Positions 17,025 to 25,443 of a stretch of 64,000 bases of DNA are shown one piece after another. The stretch is from Magnetospirillum sp. 64-120 (lineage in GTDB: Bacteria; Pseudomonadota; Alphaproteobacteria; Rhodospirillales; Magnetospirillaceae). Location of the stretch: assembly GCA_001898825.1 (NCBI GenBank), contig MKVK01000043.1, forward strand, positions 124,001-188,000, read 5' to 3'. Position numbers and translations under genes: made by a program. The notes below the pieces were generated by a model. It ran no database searches and was not told the DNA's origin. It worked only from the letters and a program-made list of their open reading frames with translations. Within the stretch, counting starts at the first letter, position 1; each line of letters starts with the position of its first letter.

Positions 17025-18821
17025 ATGGGCAACCAATTGAGCAAACACAAGATTTCACTGGACCTGTCGTCCCGTTCGCTGATGCGCCGTCTGATCAAGG
17101 AAGGCATGCGTCCCTATTTGGGCAAGGTCTTGCTGGCGGCGGCCTGCATGGCGGTTTCAGCCGGCGCCACCGCTGGCTACGCCCTGTTGATGGACCCGGT
17201 CATCAACTACATCTTCGTCAACAAGCAGGCCGACCTGCTGTGGCCGCTGGCTTTGGCGGTCCTGGCGACCTTCATCGCCAAGTCCTTCGCCGGCTACGGC
17301 GAAGCGGTGCTGTTGTCAAAAGTGGGCCTGCAGGTCATCGCCGACATGCAGAACCGCTTGTTCCGGCATCTGATGAAACTGGACGTCCAGTTCTTCCACG
17401 AAATGCAGACCGGGCGCTTGCTGTCGCGGTTGACCAACGACGTCGCCGCCATGCGCTTCGCCGTGTCCAACGCGCTGACCGGATTGTGCAAGGATTCCGC
17501 CGAAGCGTTGTTCCTGATCGCCGCCATGTTCTACAAGGACTGGCAGCTGGCGACCTTCAGCTTTCTGTTCTTTCCCATCGCCGTGCTGCCCATCGCGCGA
17601 TTGGGCAAGCGCATGCGCAAGGTCAGCGCCAACACCCAGGAACAGCAGGCCCAACTGACCATCTATCTGGAACAGGCGATCCAGGGCATCCGGGTGGTCA
17701 AGGCCTATGGCATGGAAGATTACGAGAACCGCAAGGTCGGCGGTCTGGTGGGCACGCTTCGTGATCTGACCTTCAAGGCGGCGCGGGTGCGCTCGGCCTC
17801 GAGTCCGGTGATGGAGTTCCTGGGCGGTTTCGCCATCACCGTGGTCATCGTCTATGGCGGTTCGCGGGTGATCGAGGGGCCGACCACGCCGGGCGCCTTT
17901 TTGTCCTTCATCACCGCCTTGATGCTGGCCTATCGGCCGCTGAAGAACCTGGCCAACCTGAACACCAACCTGCAGGAAGGTCTGGCCGCCGCCTCGCGCT
18001 GCTTCGCCGTGCTGGACACCGACAGCACCATCAAGGACCGCCCCGGCGCCCAGGACCTGGTGCTGCGCGAAGGCAACGTGCGCTTCGAAGGGGTGTTCTT
18101 CACCTATGACGGCGCCAAGGCGGCGCTGGACGGGGTGGACATGAACATCCCCGGCGGCAAGACGGTGGCCTTGGTTGGCGCCTCGGGGGCGGGCAAAAGC
18201 ACGGTGCTGAACCTGCTGCCGCGTTTCTACGACGTCACCGACGGCCATGTCAGCATCGACGGCACCGACATCCGCGACGTCACCTTGGACTCCTTGCGGT
18301 CGCGCATTTCCCTGGTCAGCCAGGAAATCGTGCTGTTCGACGACACCATCCGCGCCAACATCGCCTATGGCCGCTTCGGCGCCACCGACGAAGAAATCGA
18401 GGCTGCCGCCAAGGCCGCCGCCGCCCACGACTTCATCCTGTCCTTGCCCGACGGCTACGACACCATGGTGGGCGAGCGCGGCCTGAACCTGTCGGGCGGT
18501 CAGCGCCAGCGTCTGGCCATCGCCCGCGCCATGTTGAAGAACGCCCCCATCCTGCTGCTGGACGAAGCCACCAGCGCGCTCGACACCGAATCCGAACGTC
18601 AGGTGCAGGTGGCCTTGGAACATCTGATGAAGGGGCGCACCACCATCGTCATCGCCCACCGCCTGTCCACCGTGGTCGGCGCCGACATCATCCATGTGCT
18701 GGATCGCGGCCGGGTGGTGGAATCGGGCGACCACAACGCATTGTTGGCGCTGGGCGGCCAGTATGCCCGGCTTTACGCCATGCAGTTCCACGAGGAAGCC
18801 GCCGCCGGGCGGAATCTGTAG
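17025..18821 (+). CDS. msbA: Lipid A-core exporting ABC transporter (MsbA type)
   Basis: A half-size ABC exporter of 598 residues: six TM helices in the first ~330 residues and a nucleotide-binding domain after that. Walker A is GASGAGKST, the Q-loop is LVSQEIVLFDD, the signature is LSGGQRQRLAIARA, Walker B LLLDEATSALD, and the switch histidine lies in IVIAHRLSTV. MsbA homodimers flip lipid A-core from the inner to the outer leaflet of the cytoplasmic membrane. Context supports this over a drug exporter: the next four genes make Kdo-lipid A. No strong ribosome site precedes the chosen ATG, so the exact start is less certain than the product. Confidence 0.9.
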   Translation: MGNQLSKHKISLDLSSRSLMRRLIKEGMRPYLGKVLLAAACMAVSAGATAGYALLMDPVINYIFVNKQADLLWPLALAVLATFIAKSFAGYGEAVLLSKVGLQVIADMQNRLFRHLMKLDVQFFHEMQTGRLLSRLTNDVAAMRFAVSNALTGLCKDSAEALFLIAAMFYKDWQLATFSFLFFPIAVLPIARLGKRMRKVSANTQEQQAQLTIYLEQAIQGIRVVKAYGMEDYENRKVGGLVGTLRDLTFKAARVRSASSPVMEFLGGFAITVVIVYGGSRVIEGPTTPGAFLSFITALMLAYRPLKNLANLNTNLQEGLAAASRCFAVLDTDSTIKDRPGAQDLVLREGNVRFEGVFFTYDGAKAALDGVDMNIPGGKTVALVGASGAGKSTVLNLLPRFYDVTDGHVSIDGTDIRDVTLDSLRSRISLVSQEIVLFDDTIRANIAYGRFGATDEEIEAAAKAAAAHDFILSLPDGYDTMVGERGLNLSGGQRQRLAIARAMLKNAPILLLDEATSALDTESERQVQVALEHLMKGRTTIVIAHRLSTVVGADIIHVLDRGRVVESGDHNALLALGGQYARLYAMQFHEEAAAGRNL

Positions 18822-18836
18822 CGGCGGAGGCGGCGG

Positions 18837-19529
18837 GTGAGCCTGGCCAAGCAACTCGGGAAGAACGAAGCCATTCGCGGCTTTTTGTGCTGGCTGGCGT
18901 CGCTGTACATCCGGCTTGTTTGGGGTTCCGGGCGCTGGCAGGTGGTCAACGCCCATGTGCCGGAACCGTTTTGGGACCAGGGTAAGCCGTTCATCCTGGC
19001 CTTCTGGCATGGCCGGTTGATCATGATGATGAAGTGCTGGCGGCGCGGCATGCCCATCCACATGCTGATCAGCCATCATCGTGACGGGCTGTTGATCGCC
19101 CGGACCTCGGCCCATTTCGGTATCAGCACCATCGCCGGTTCCACCACGCGGGGCGGGGCCGGGGCCTTGCGGGCACTGCTGAAGATGCTGAAATCGGGCG
19201 GTTGCGTCGGCATCACCCCGGATGGGCCAAAGGGGCCGCGCATGCGCGCCACCGATGGAATCGTCGCCCTGGCCAAGCTGTCGGGTTGCCCGATCATTCC
19301 CGCCACCTATTCGGCCTCGCCGCGTCGTCTGCTGAATTCCTGGGATCGTTTCCTGGTCCCCAAACCCTTTGGCAAGGGGGTGTTCATCTGGGGTGAACCC
19401 ATCACCATTCCCCGTGACGCCTCGGACGAGGATTTGGAAGGCTGGCGGCTGCACCTGGAAACGGTGATGAACGATCTGTGCGACCAAGCCGACCGCATGG
19501 TGGGCGAACCGCCGGTCCCGCCGGCATGA
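18837..19529 (+). CDS. DUF374 lysophospholipid acyltransferase family protein
   Basis: A 230-residue protein starting with GTG behind GGCGGAGG. It has the DUF374/LPLAT layout: a membrane-associated N-terminal helix (FLCWLASLYIRLVWG), FILAFWHGRLIMM (His of the acyltransferase-type active site), ISHHRDGLLIA, STTRGGAGALRALLK, and GITPDGPKGPRM. In alphaproteobacteria this family is coded in lipid A operons and adds an unusual acyl chain or acts in core assembly; the exact acceptor here is not deducible. It overlaps waaA as ATGA. Confidence 0.85.
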   Translation: MSLAKQLGKNEAIRGFLCWLASLYIRLVWGSGRWQVVNAHVPEPFWDQGKPFILAFWHGRLIMMMKCWRRGMPIHMLISHHRDGLLIARTSAHFGISTIAGSTTRGGAGALRALLKMLKSGGCVGITPDGPKGPRMRATDGIVALAKLSGCPIIPATYSASPRRLLNSWDRFLVPKPFGKGVFIWGEPITIPRDASDEDLEGWRLHLETVMNDLCDQADRMVGEPPVPPA

Positions 19530-20779
19530 TCCACGGCTTGTACCGTGCCGCCTCGCATGTGCTGGGGCCGCTGATCTCGGTCTATTTGAACCGGCGCATG
19601 GCCAGGGGCAAGGAAGACCCCGCCCGTTTCCCCGAACGCATGGGCATCGCCGGCGCGGCGCGGCCCGACGGCGCCCTGGTCTGGCTGCACGGCGCCAGTG
19701 TCGGCGAATGCCTGTCGCTGCTGCCGCTGATTGAAAGACTGCTGGCCCGTGGGCTGAAGGTGCTGCTGACCAGCGGCACCGTGACCTCGGCGCAGATGAT
19801 GGCCGAACGGCTGCCGCCGGGGGCCATCCACCAGTTCGTCCCCGTGGACCGTCCGGCCTGGGTGCGGCGTTTCCTGGATCATTGGCGTCCCGATCTGGTG
19901 CTGTGGGCGGAATCCGATTTCTGGCCCAACATCCTGGCCGAGATCAGCCGCCGCAAGGTGCCGCTGATCCTGATCCAGGGCCGGGTGTCGCCGCGTTCCC
20001 TGGACGGCTGGAAAAAGGCGCCGGGCTTCATCGCCACCATGTTGGGGCGTTTCGATCTGTGCCTGGGACAGACGCCGGGTGACGCCGACCGCCTGCGCCA
20101 GTTGGGGGGGCGTGACTGCCGCTCGGTCGGCAACCTGAAACAGGCGGTGCCGCCCTTGCCCTGCGACATCGACGAACTGGAACGTCTGCGCCGGATCATC
20201 GGTTCCCGCCCGCTGTGGCTGGCCGCCAGTACCCATGCGGGCGAGGAAGCCTTGGTGGCCCGTGTCCACCAGGCCCTGTTGGGGCGTTTCCCCGATCTGC
20301 TGACGGTCATCGTCCCCCGTCATCCCCATCGTGGCGCCGAAATCCAAAACGACCTGCCCGATTGCCGTTTGCGCTCGGCCGGGGACGACCCGCTGGGCGG
20401 GCTTTACGTGGCTGACACCATGGGTGAACTGGGCTTGTTCTTCCGCCTGTGCCCGATTGTCTTCATGGGCAAAAGCCTGGGGGCGGAAGGCGGCCAGAAC
20501 CCGTTCGAGCCGGCGCGGCTGGGGGCGGCGGTGCTGTTCGGCCCGCGCATGAGCAACTTCCCCGACATGGTGCCGTCCATGCTGGCGGCGGGGGCCGCAA
20601 TCCAGGTGGCGGACGAAGTGGAACTGGCCGGCGCGGTCGGCGGGCTGCTGTCCGATCCCCACGCTTTGGCCTGGCAACGTGGCGCGGCCCAGATCTGGAG
20701 CGATTCCGAGGCCGACGCCCTGGATGCGGTGATGCGGACCTTGTCTCCGTGGCTGGAGGCGCTTGATGCAAGCCCCTGA
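19526..20779 (+). CDS. waaA: 3-deoxy-D-manno-octulosonic acid transferase
   Basis: WaaA (KdtA) transfers Kdo from CMP-Kdo to lipid IVA at the cytoplasmic face of the inner membrane. The sequence shows the family pattern: an N-terminal membrane anchor (MIHGLYRAASHVLGP), WLHGASVGECLSLLPL with the catalytic Glu, LLTSGTVTSAQMM, LVLWAESDFWPNIL, LWLAASTHAGEE, IVPRHPHRG, and MGKSLGAEGGQNPFEPA. It is a GT-B fold glycosyltransferase of 417 residues. The ATG overlaps the stop of the preceding acyltransferase gene, and its 3' end overlaps lpxK. Confidence 0.95.
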   Translation: MIHGLYRAASHVLGPLISVYLNRRMARGKEDPARFPERMGIAGAARPDGALVWLHGASVGECLSLLPLIERLLARGLKVLLTSGTVTSAQMMAERLPPGAIHQFVPVDRPAWVRRFLDHWRPDLVLWAESDFWPNILAEISRRKVPLILIQGRVSPRSLDGWKKAPGFIATMLGRFDLCLGQTPGDADRLRQLGGRDCRSVGNLKQAVPPLPCDIDELERLRRIIGSRPLWLAASTHAGEEALVARVHQALLGRFPDLLTVIVPRHPHRGAEIQNDLPDCRLRSAGDDPLGGLYVADTMGELGLFFRLCPIVFMGKSLGAEGGQNPFEPARLGAAVLFGPRMSNFPDMVPSMLAAGAAIQVADEVELAGAVGGLLSDPHALAWQRGAAQIWSDSEADALDAVMRTLSPWLEALDASP

Positions 20780-21722
20780 TTTCTGGCGCCACGATGGTTT
20801 GGTTCCCCGCCTGTTGTCGCCGCTGGCGGGGCTTTACGCCTGGGGCGGGCGGAAAAAGCGCCTGGGAGGCGAGGGCTTTCGCGCCGCCATGCCGGTGATC
20901 TGCGTTGGCAACATCGTCGCCGGCGGTGCCGGCAAGACCCCGGTCTGCCTGTCCCTGGGGGCCAAGCTGGCGGAAATGGGTCGCAATCCGCATTTCCTGA
21001 CCCGGGGATATGGCGGCACCGAAGCCGGGCCGCGTTTGGTCGACCCCATCCGCCATAACGCTGGCCGGGTCGGTGACGAGGCTCTGCTGCTGGCCGCTCA
21101 AGGCCCGACCTGGGTGGCGCGGCATCGCCCTGACGGGGCTGTCGCCGCTGCCGAGATGGGGGCCGACGTGCTGGTGATGGATGACGGTTTCCAGAATGGG
21201 TCGTTACGCCACGATCTGGGGCTGGTGGTGGTGGATGGCGCCTATGGATTCGGCAATGGCCGGGTTATCCCCGCCGGCCCCTGCCGTGAACCGGTGGCCG
21301 ATGGTCTGGCCCGTGCCCAGGCGGTGGTGCTGATGGGGGGCGACATCGTGGGGGTGCGTCGGCACCTGAAGGGCAAGCGGGTCCTGCAGGCCCGGCTGGT
21401 GCCGGGGGTGGAAGCCACCCAATTGCAAGGCGCCAAGGTGGCGGCCTTCGCCGGTATCGGTCGGCCGGCCAAGTTTTTCGACACCCTGCGCCAATGCGGC
21501 GCCCAGGTGGTGACGCAAAAGTCCTTTCCCGACCACCACGCCTATGGCAAATCCGAGATCGCCGAGATCTTGGATCAGGGTCTGGAGGTCTGGACCACGG
21601 CCAAGGATGCGGTTAGGGTGCCGGCCGAACTGCGTGCGCAGGTGCGGGTGCTGACCGTCACCCTGGCCTGGGACGACGACGCGGCGGTGGATGAATTGCT
21701 GGCGGGATTGGCATGGCGTTGA
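20766..21722 (+). CDS. lpxK: Tetraacyldisaccharide 4'-kinase
   Basis: LpxK phosphorylates the 4' position of the tetraacyldisaccharide to form lipid IVA. The P-loop reads NIVAGGAGKTPV near residue 50, preceded by the N-terminal membrane-binding segment with SPLAGLYAWG. LTRGYGG, DEALLLA, and the catalytic VMDDGFQN follow in order. Of two adjacent possible starts (TTG at 20763, ATG at 20766) I use the ATG. The start lies inside the end of waaA (overlap 14 bases), and the end overlaps the lpxL-type gene by 10 bases. Length is 318 residues, normal for the family. Confidence 0.95.
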   Translation: MQAPDFWRHDGLVPRLLSPLAGLYAWGGRKKRLGGEGFRAAMPVICVGNIVAGGAGKTPVCLSLGAKLAEMGRNPHFLTRGYGGTEAGPRLVDPIRHNAGRVGDEALLLAAQGPTWVARHRPDGAVAAAEMGADVLVMDDGFQNGSLRHDLGLVVVDGAYGFGNGRVIPAGPCREPVADGLARAQAVVLMGGDIVGVRRHLKGKRVLQARLVPGVEATQLQGAKVAAFAGIGRPAKFFDTLRQCGAQVVTQKSFPDHHAYGKSEIAEILDQGLEVWTTAKDAVRVPAELRAQVRVLTVTLAWDDDAAVDELLAGLAWR

Positions 21723-22591
21723 TCGGGCGTGACCTTCGCTATCGTGTGGAAGCTTTGGCCGCTTATGCGGTCATCGGCCTGTTCGCACTTTTGCCGGTGG
21801 ACTGGGCCTCGGGTCTGGGGGGATGGCTGGCCCGTTCCATCGGGCCGTGGCTGAAGGTGTCGGACATGGCGCGGCGCAACTTGCGGCGCACCTTCCCCGA
21901 CAAATCCAAGGCCGAGATCGACGCCATCGTCGTGGAAGTCTGGGACAACCTGGGGCGCACCGCCGCCGAGTTTCCTCATATCGACTGGCTGATGAAGAAC
22001 CGGGTCGAACTGGTGGGGCGCGAAAACCTGCATCTGTTGCGCGACGACGGCCTGCCGGGACTGTTCGTCGCCGGTCATCTGGGCAATTGGGAAATGGCGG
22101 CGACCACGGCGGTGATGGAAGGCATCCCCATCACCTTGGTCTACCGCGAGGCCAACAATCCCTTCGTGGAAAAGATCTATCGCCGGTATCGGGCCCATAC
22201 GGCGCCGGGTGGGCAGATCGCCAAGGGGCCGGAAGGGGCGCGCGAGATCATGGGCGTGCTGAAGGCTGGCGGCCATCTGGGCATGCTGGTGGACCAGAAG
22301 ATGAATGACGGCATCAAGGTGCCGTTCCTGGGCCGCGACGCCATGACGGCGCCCGCCGTCGGGCGTTTCGCCGCCCGCTTCAAATGCCCGGTGGTTCCGG
22401 CCCGGGTCGAGCGGCTGAAGGGCGCCCATTTCCGCATCACCATCATGAAGCCCATGGACGTTCAGTTGTCCGGCGACACCCATGACGACACCTTGGTGCT
22501 GATGACCGCCATCAACGACCAATTGGGCCAGTGGGTGCGCGAACGCCCCGGCCAGTGGCTGTGGCTGCACAAACGCTGGCTGGAAAACTGA
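21713..22591 (+). CDS. lpxL: Lipid A biosynthesis lauroyl/myristoyl acyltransferase
   Basis: A late acyltransferase of the HtrB/LpxL family that adds secondary acyl chains to Kdo-lipid IVA. The N-terminal hydrophobic helix (AVIGLFALLPVDWASGLGGW) anchors it in the membrane. The catalytic H-x4-E motif is GHLGNWE, followed by VYREANNPFVE, LKAGGHLGMLVDQKMNDGI and PVVPARVERL. It has 292 residues. Whether it is the LpxL or LpxM type cannot be told from sequence alone. It is the last gene of the overlapping lipid A operon. Confidence 0.92.
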   Translation: MALIGRDLRYRVEALAAYAVIGLFALLPVDWASGLGGWLARSIGPWLKVSDMARRNLRRTFPDKSKAEIDAIVVEVWDNLGRTAAEFPHIDWLMKNRVELVGRENLHLLRDDGLPGLFVAGHLGNWEMAATTAVMEGIPITLVYREANNPFVEKIYRRYRAHTAPGGQIAKGPEGAREIMGVLKAGGHLGMLVDQKMNDGIKVPFLGRDAMTAPAVGRFAARFKCPVVPARVERLKGAHFRITIMKPMDVQLSGDTHDDTLVLMTAINDQLGQWVRERPGQWLWLHKRWLEN

Positions 22592-22697
22592 CCCTCGGCT
22601 TGGTTCGCTTATCCTTCAAACCATGGGTCGGGCGGCTTCGGCCCCTTTTTGGTCGGGGGTGGCGGGTCGGGTTTGGGGGGCTCTATCTTATGGTCGA

Positions 22698-23282
22698 TCA
22701 TTGCGGTCTCCACCAATCCTTGTAGGGGATACGTTTCTTGATCGCGGCCTGGATTTCCCGTTGTTTTTCTTCCCCGAGGACGGGGGAGGGAATGGTCGAA
22801 ATCAAGGCTTGTTCTTCCCGTAGTTTCTGGAAGATTTTTTCAAATTTCTCGCTGTATTGTTCGACGTAATTGATGTCCTCAATCAGCATTTGATACTTGC
22901 CGGACAATGTGCCGTATTTTTCTGTCATCTCGGCGGCCATCTTCATTTTTCCGGGCCAGTCATAGGACGATTTGGCAACGGTGAGGATGATCGAGAGTGT
23001 GGTGATCACCGCGCAAAGCCAGGCGAAACTGGGGTGGGCAAGGATACCCAGGCCGGATCCGCCGCTAATCGCCGCACCCAGGCCAATGGCGAAGTCGAAA
23101 AACCTGCCGTAGGTCATGGTGGCGCGATGCACTTCGCTGAAATAATCCGTGGCGTATACCGCATCCAGATAGGTCGTGTAGATTTGCTCGACACGTTTCC
23201 TGTCTTTGCCTTGGATGCCAATTCCGTTTTGGTCTGGTGTGTGGATCAAAGCTGCTTCGGCGTTTCGGTCGTCATCGGCCAT
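22698..23282 (-). CDS. SLATT-like two-TM protein
   Basis: A 194-residue protein started at an ATG behind AGAGGAAAG; a longer frame exists upstream but has no ribosome site. The layout is an N-terminal charged helix (KDRKRVEQIYTTYLDAVYATDYFSEV), two TM helices (FDFAIGLGAAISGGSGLGIL and FAWLCAVITTLSIILTVA), then a long charged helical tail (EKYGTLSGKYQMLIEDINYVEQYSEKFEKIF). This matches the topology of SLATT-domain proteins, proposed pore-forming effectors of nucleotide-signalling conflict systems. No nucleotidyltransferase or SLOG sensor gene is adjacent, so it is an orphan. Base composition is less GC-rich than its neighbours, which suggests transfer. The family call is from topology only. 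Confidence 0.5.
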   Translation of the reverse strand: MADDDRNAEAALIHTPDQNGIGIQGKDRKRVEQIYTTYLDAVYATDYFSEVHRATMTYGRFFDFAIGLGAAISGGSGLGILAHPSFAWLCAVITTLSIILTVAKSSYDWPGKMKMAAEMTEKYGTLSGKYQMLIEDINYVEQYSEKFEKIFQKLREEQALISTIPSPVLGEEKQREIQAAIKKRIPYKDWWRPQ

Positions 23283-23397
23283 GCGCTTTCCTCTCCGCGA
23301 TCTGCCATAAGACTGCGGCAACCATTGCATTATATCGCAGTGGTTTTGTTTTCGCAAAAGATGTGCAATGTCGTGGTGACGATCGCCCGATGACGGG

Positions 23398-25443
23398 TCA
23401 GCGGACCTTGAACACCGGCTCCACCGCCGGGCAGGGCAGGCGGGCTTCCAGTTGGCCGGTGGCCAGTTCGGCGGCGACCGTGCTCAAAGCCTTGTCCCAG
23501 GCGGTCAGCACCACGTTCACGTCGTCGTCGTCATGGGCGTAACACACATTGTGGCTGGCCAGGAACAGCACGCCTGACCGCAGCATGTGGTGGGCGAACA
23601 GGGTCTTGATGGCTTCCTTGCGGGCGGTGGGGTGGTCCACCACCGAGATGATCTTCCAAGGCGCCCGTCCCACCAGGGTGATGATGTCGGAAAGCCCGTG
23701 CTTTTGGGTCAGTTGCGCCACGCCGTCGGCCAGACGGGTGCCCAGCGACCATAGTTTCTCGATCACCGGTTCGCGTTCCATCTTGTCGATGGTGGCGATG
23801 GCGGCGGCCAGGGACAAAGCTTCGCCGCCGAAGGTGCCGGATATGAACACGTCCTCCATTTCCCGCATCACGTCGGCGCGGCCGACGATGGCGGAAATGG
23901 GCATGCCGTTGCCCATGGCCTTGCCGAACGACGCCAGATCGGGCGTCACCCCGAACAGCGACTGCGCGCCGCCGACGGCATAGCGGAAGCCGGTGATGAC
24001 TTCGTCGAAAACCAAAAGCGCGCCATGGGAATGCACCAGATCCTTCAAGTCCTGCAGATAGCCGGGCTTGGGATCGGTGGCGTTCATGGGTTCCATGATC
24101 AGGGCGGCGAATTGGTCCTTGTGGGCTGAAAACAGTCGGTCCACCGCTTCCAGGTCGTTATAGGGCACGGTGTGGGTCAGTTCGCGCACCGCCTGGGGGA
24201 TGCCCTTGTGGCGGGTGGTGGCGCCGATATACCAATCCTGCCAGCCGTGATAGCCGCAGGTGGCGATATGGTCGCGGCCGGTGAAGGCGCGGGCCAGACG
24301 GATGGCGGCGCTGGTGGCGTCGGTGCCGTTCTTGCCGTAGCGCACGCTTTCGGCGCAGGGGATCAGCCGGGTCAGCCGTTCCGCCAGTTCGGTTTCCAAG
24401 GATGTGGGCAGGCTGAAGGAAATGCCGCGCCCCAGCTGGTCGCGGATGGCCTGGTCCACGTCGGCGTCCTGATACCCCAACACCACTGGCAGCAATCCGC
24501 ACACCATGTCCACATAGCGGTTGCCGTCCACGTCCCATACCCGCCCGCCCTGGCCGTGGGTCAGGAACAGCGGTGCGCCTTCCGGGTATTGGATGCGGCT
24601 TTTGGAAAAGGTCTGGCTGGCCAGCGGGATGACCTTTTCCGCCCGCTTCAACCACGATTTGGTCCGTTCGGTGCCCAAAAAGGTGGGCAGCGGCGCTTCA
24701 CGCCACGATTTTGCCCCCCCCTCGTTGCGGGGGATCTGGGCATTGATGGCGCGCAGGCCGGGCTCGGCGTCCAGCACCGCCAGAACCTCGAGATAGGACG
24801 GCGGCCGCGTCGGATCGGGCAGCTTGGCCACCACTTGGCCCAGGAAATCAAGGTCGCGTTGTTCGTCCAGGGTCCAGCGTTCGGCGTCCAGGCCGGGCAG
24901 CGGGCAGGGAATGCCGCCCACCTTGAAACGGTCGCGGCGTTCGCGGATGAACGGGGTGACGTGTTCGCGTTCCGGGCCGGGGGGCGCTTCGGCATTGGCC
25001 GCGTCCAGGGTGGCACGGGTGAACACTTCGCAGTCCAGGCCGTCGGGCCAGGTCTGCGGGCTGACGTTGCTGGCGTAATCCAGCCCCTGACGCTTCAACA
25101 GGGCCAGAACCTGTCCGCACACTTGCGGGTCCAGCAGGGGGCAATCGCCGGTCAGCCGCATGACGATATGGGCGTCTTCGGCCCGTGCCGCCAGGGCGAA
25201 GCGGGCCAGAACGTCGTCCAGCGGGCCGCGATGGCAGGTGATGCCCACACTTTCCGCCCAGGCGGCGACGGCGTCGTCGTCGGGTTGGTCCGAGGTGGCG
25301 ATCACCGCCTTGTCCACACCGGGTATGGCTTGGGCCGCGCGGGTCGTCCAGGCCAAGGCCGGGATGCCGCCCAGGGGCAACAGCACCTTGCCGGGCAGGC
25401 GGGTCGAGGACAAGCGGGCCTGGATGATGGCGATGGTCTTCAT
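23398..25443 (-). CDS. Cytidylyltransferase-aminotransferase fusion protein
   Basis: A 681-residue two-domain protein. Residues 1-~240 are an SpsF/KpsU-type cytidylyltransferase: IIQARLSSTRLPGKVLLPLGG is the nucleotide loop, RLTGDCPLLDP the metal site, and EREHVTPFIRE the family C-terminal block. Residues ~255-681 are a class III PLP aminotransferase of the glutamate-1-semialdehyde aminomutase type, with YGKNGTDATSAAIRLAR, YHGWQDWY, VFDEVITGFR and the PLP lysine Lys508 in SFGKAMGNGMP. Presumably it aminates a sugar intermediate and activates a nonulosonic-type acid as a CMP-sugar. It overlaps the oxidoreductase gene by ATGA and lies in an operon with a PseB-type dehydratase, which fits surface or flagellin glycan synthesis. 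The precise sugar is unknown. Confidence 0.85.
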   Translation of the reverse strand: MKTIAIIQARLSSTRLPGKVLLPLGGIPALAWTTRAAQAIPGVDKAVIATSDQPDDDAVAAWAESVGITCHRGPLDDVLARFALAARAEDAHIVMRLTGDCPLLDPQVCGQVLALLKRQGLDYASNVSPQTWPDGLDCEVFTRATLDAANAEAPPGPEREHVTPFIRERRDRFKVGGIPCPLPGLDAERWTLDEQRDLDFLGQVVAKLPDPTRPPSYLEVLAVLDAEPGLRAINAQIPRNEGGAKSWREAPLPTFLGTERTKSWLKRAEKVIPLASQTFSKSRIQYPEGAPLFLTHGQGGRVWDVDGNRYVDMVCGLLPVVLGYQDADVDQAIRDQLGRGISFSLPTSLETELAERLTRLIPCAESVRYGKNGTDATSAAIRLARAFTGRDHIATCGYHGWQDWYIGATTRHKGIPQAVRELTHTVPYNDLEAVDRLFSAHKDQFAALIMEPMNATDPKPGYLQDLKDLVHSHGALLVFDEVITGFRYAVGGAQSLFGVTPDLASFGKAMGNGMPISAIVGRADVMREMEDVFISGTFGGEALSLAAAIATIDKMEREPVIEKLWSLGTRLADGVAQLTQKHGLSDIITLVGRAPWKIISVVDHPTARKEAIKTLFAHHMLRSGVLFLASHNVCYAHDDDDVNVVLTAWDKALSTVAAELATGQLEARLPCPAVEPVFKVR

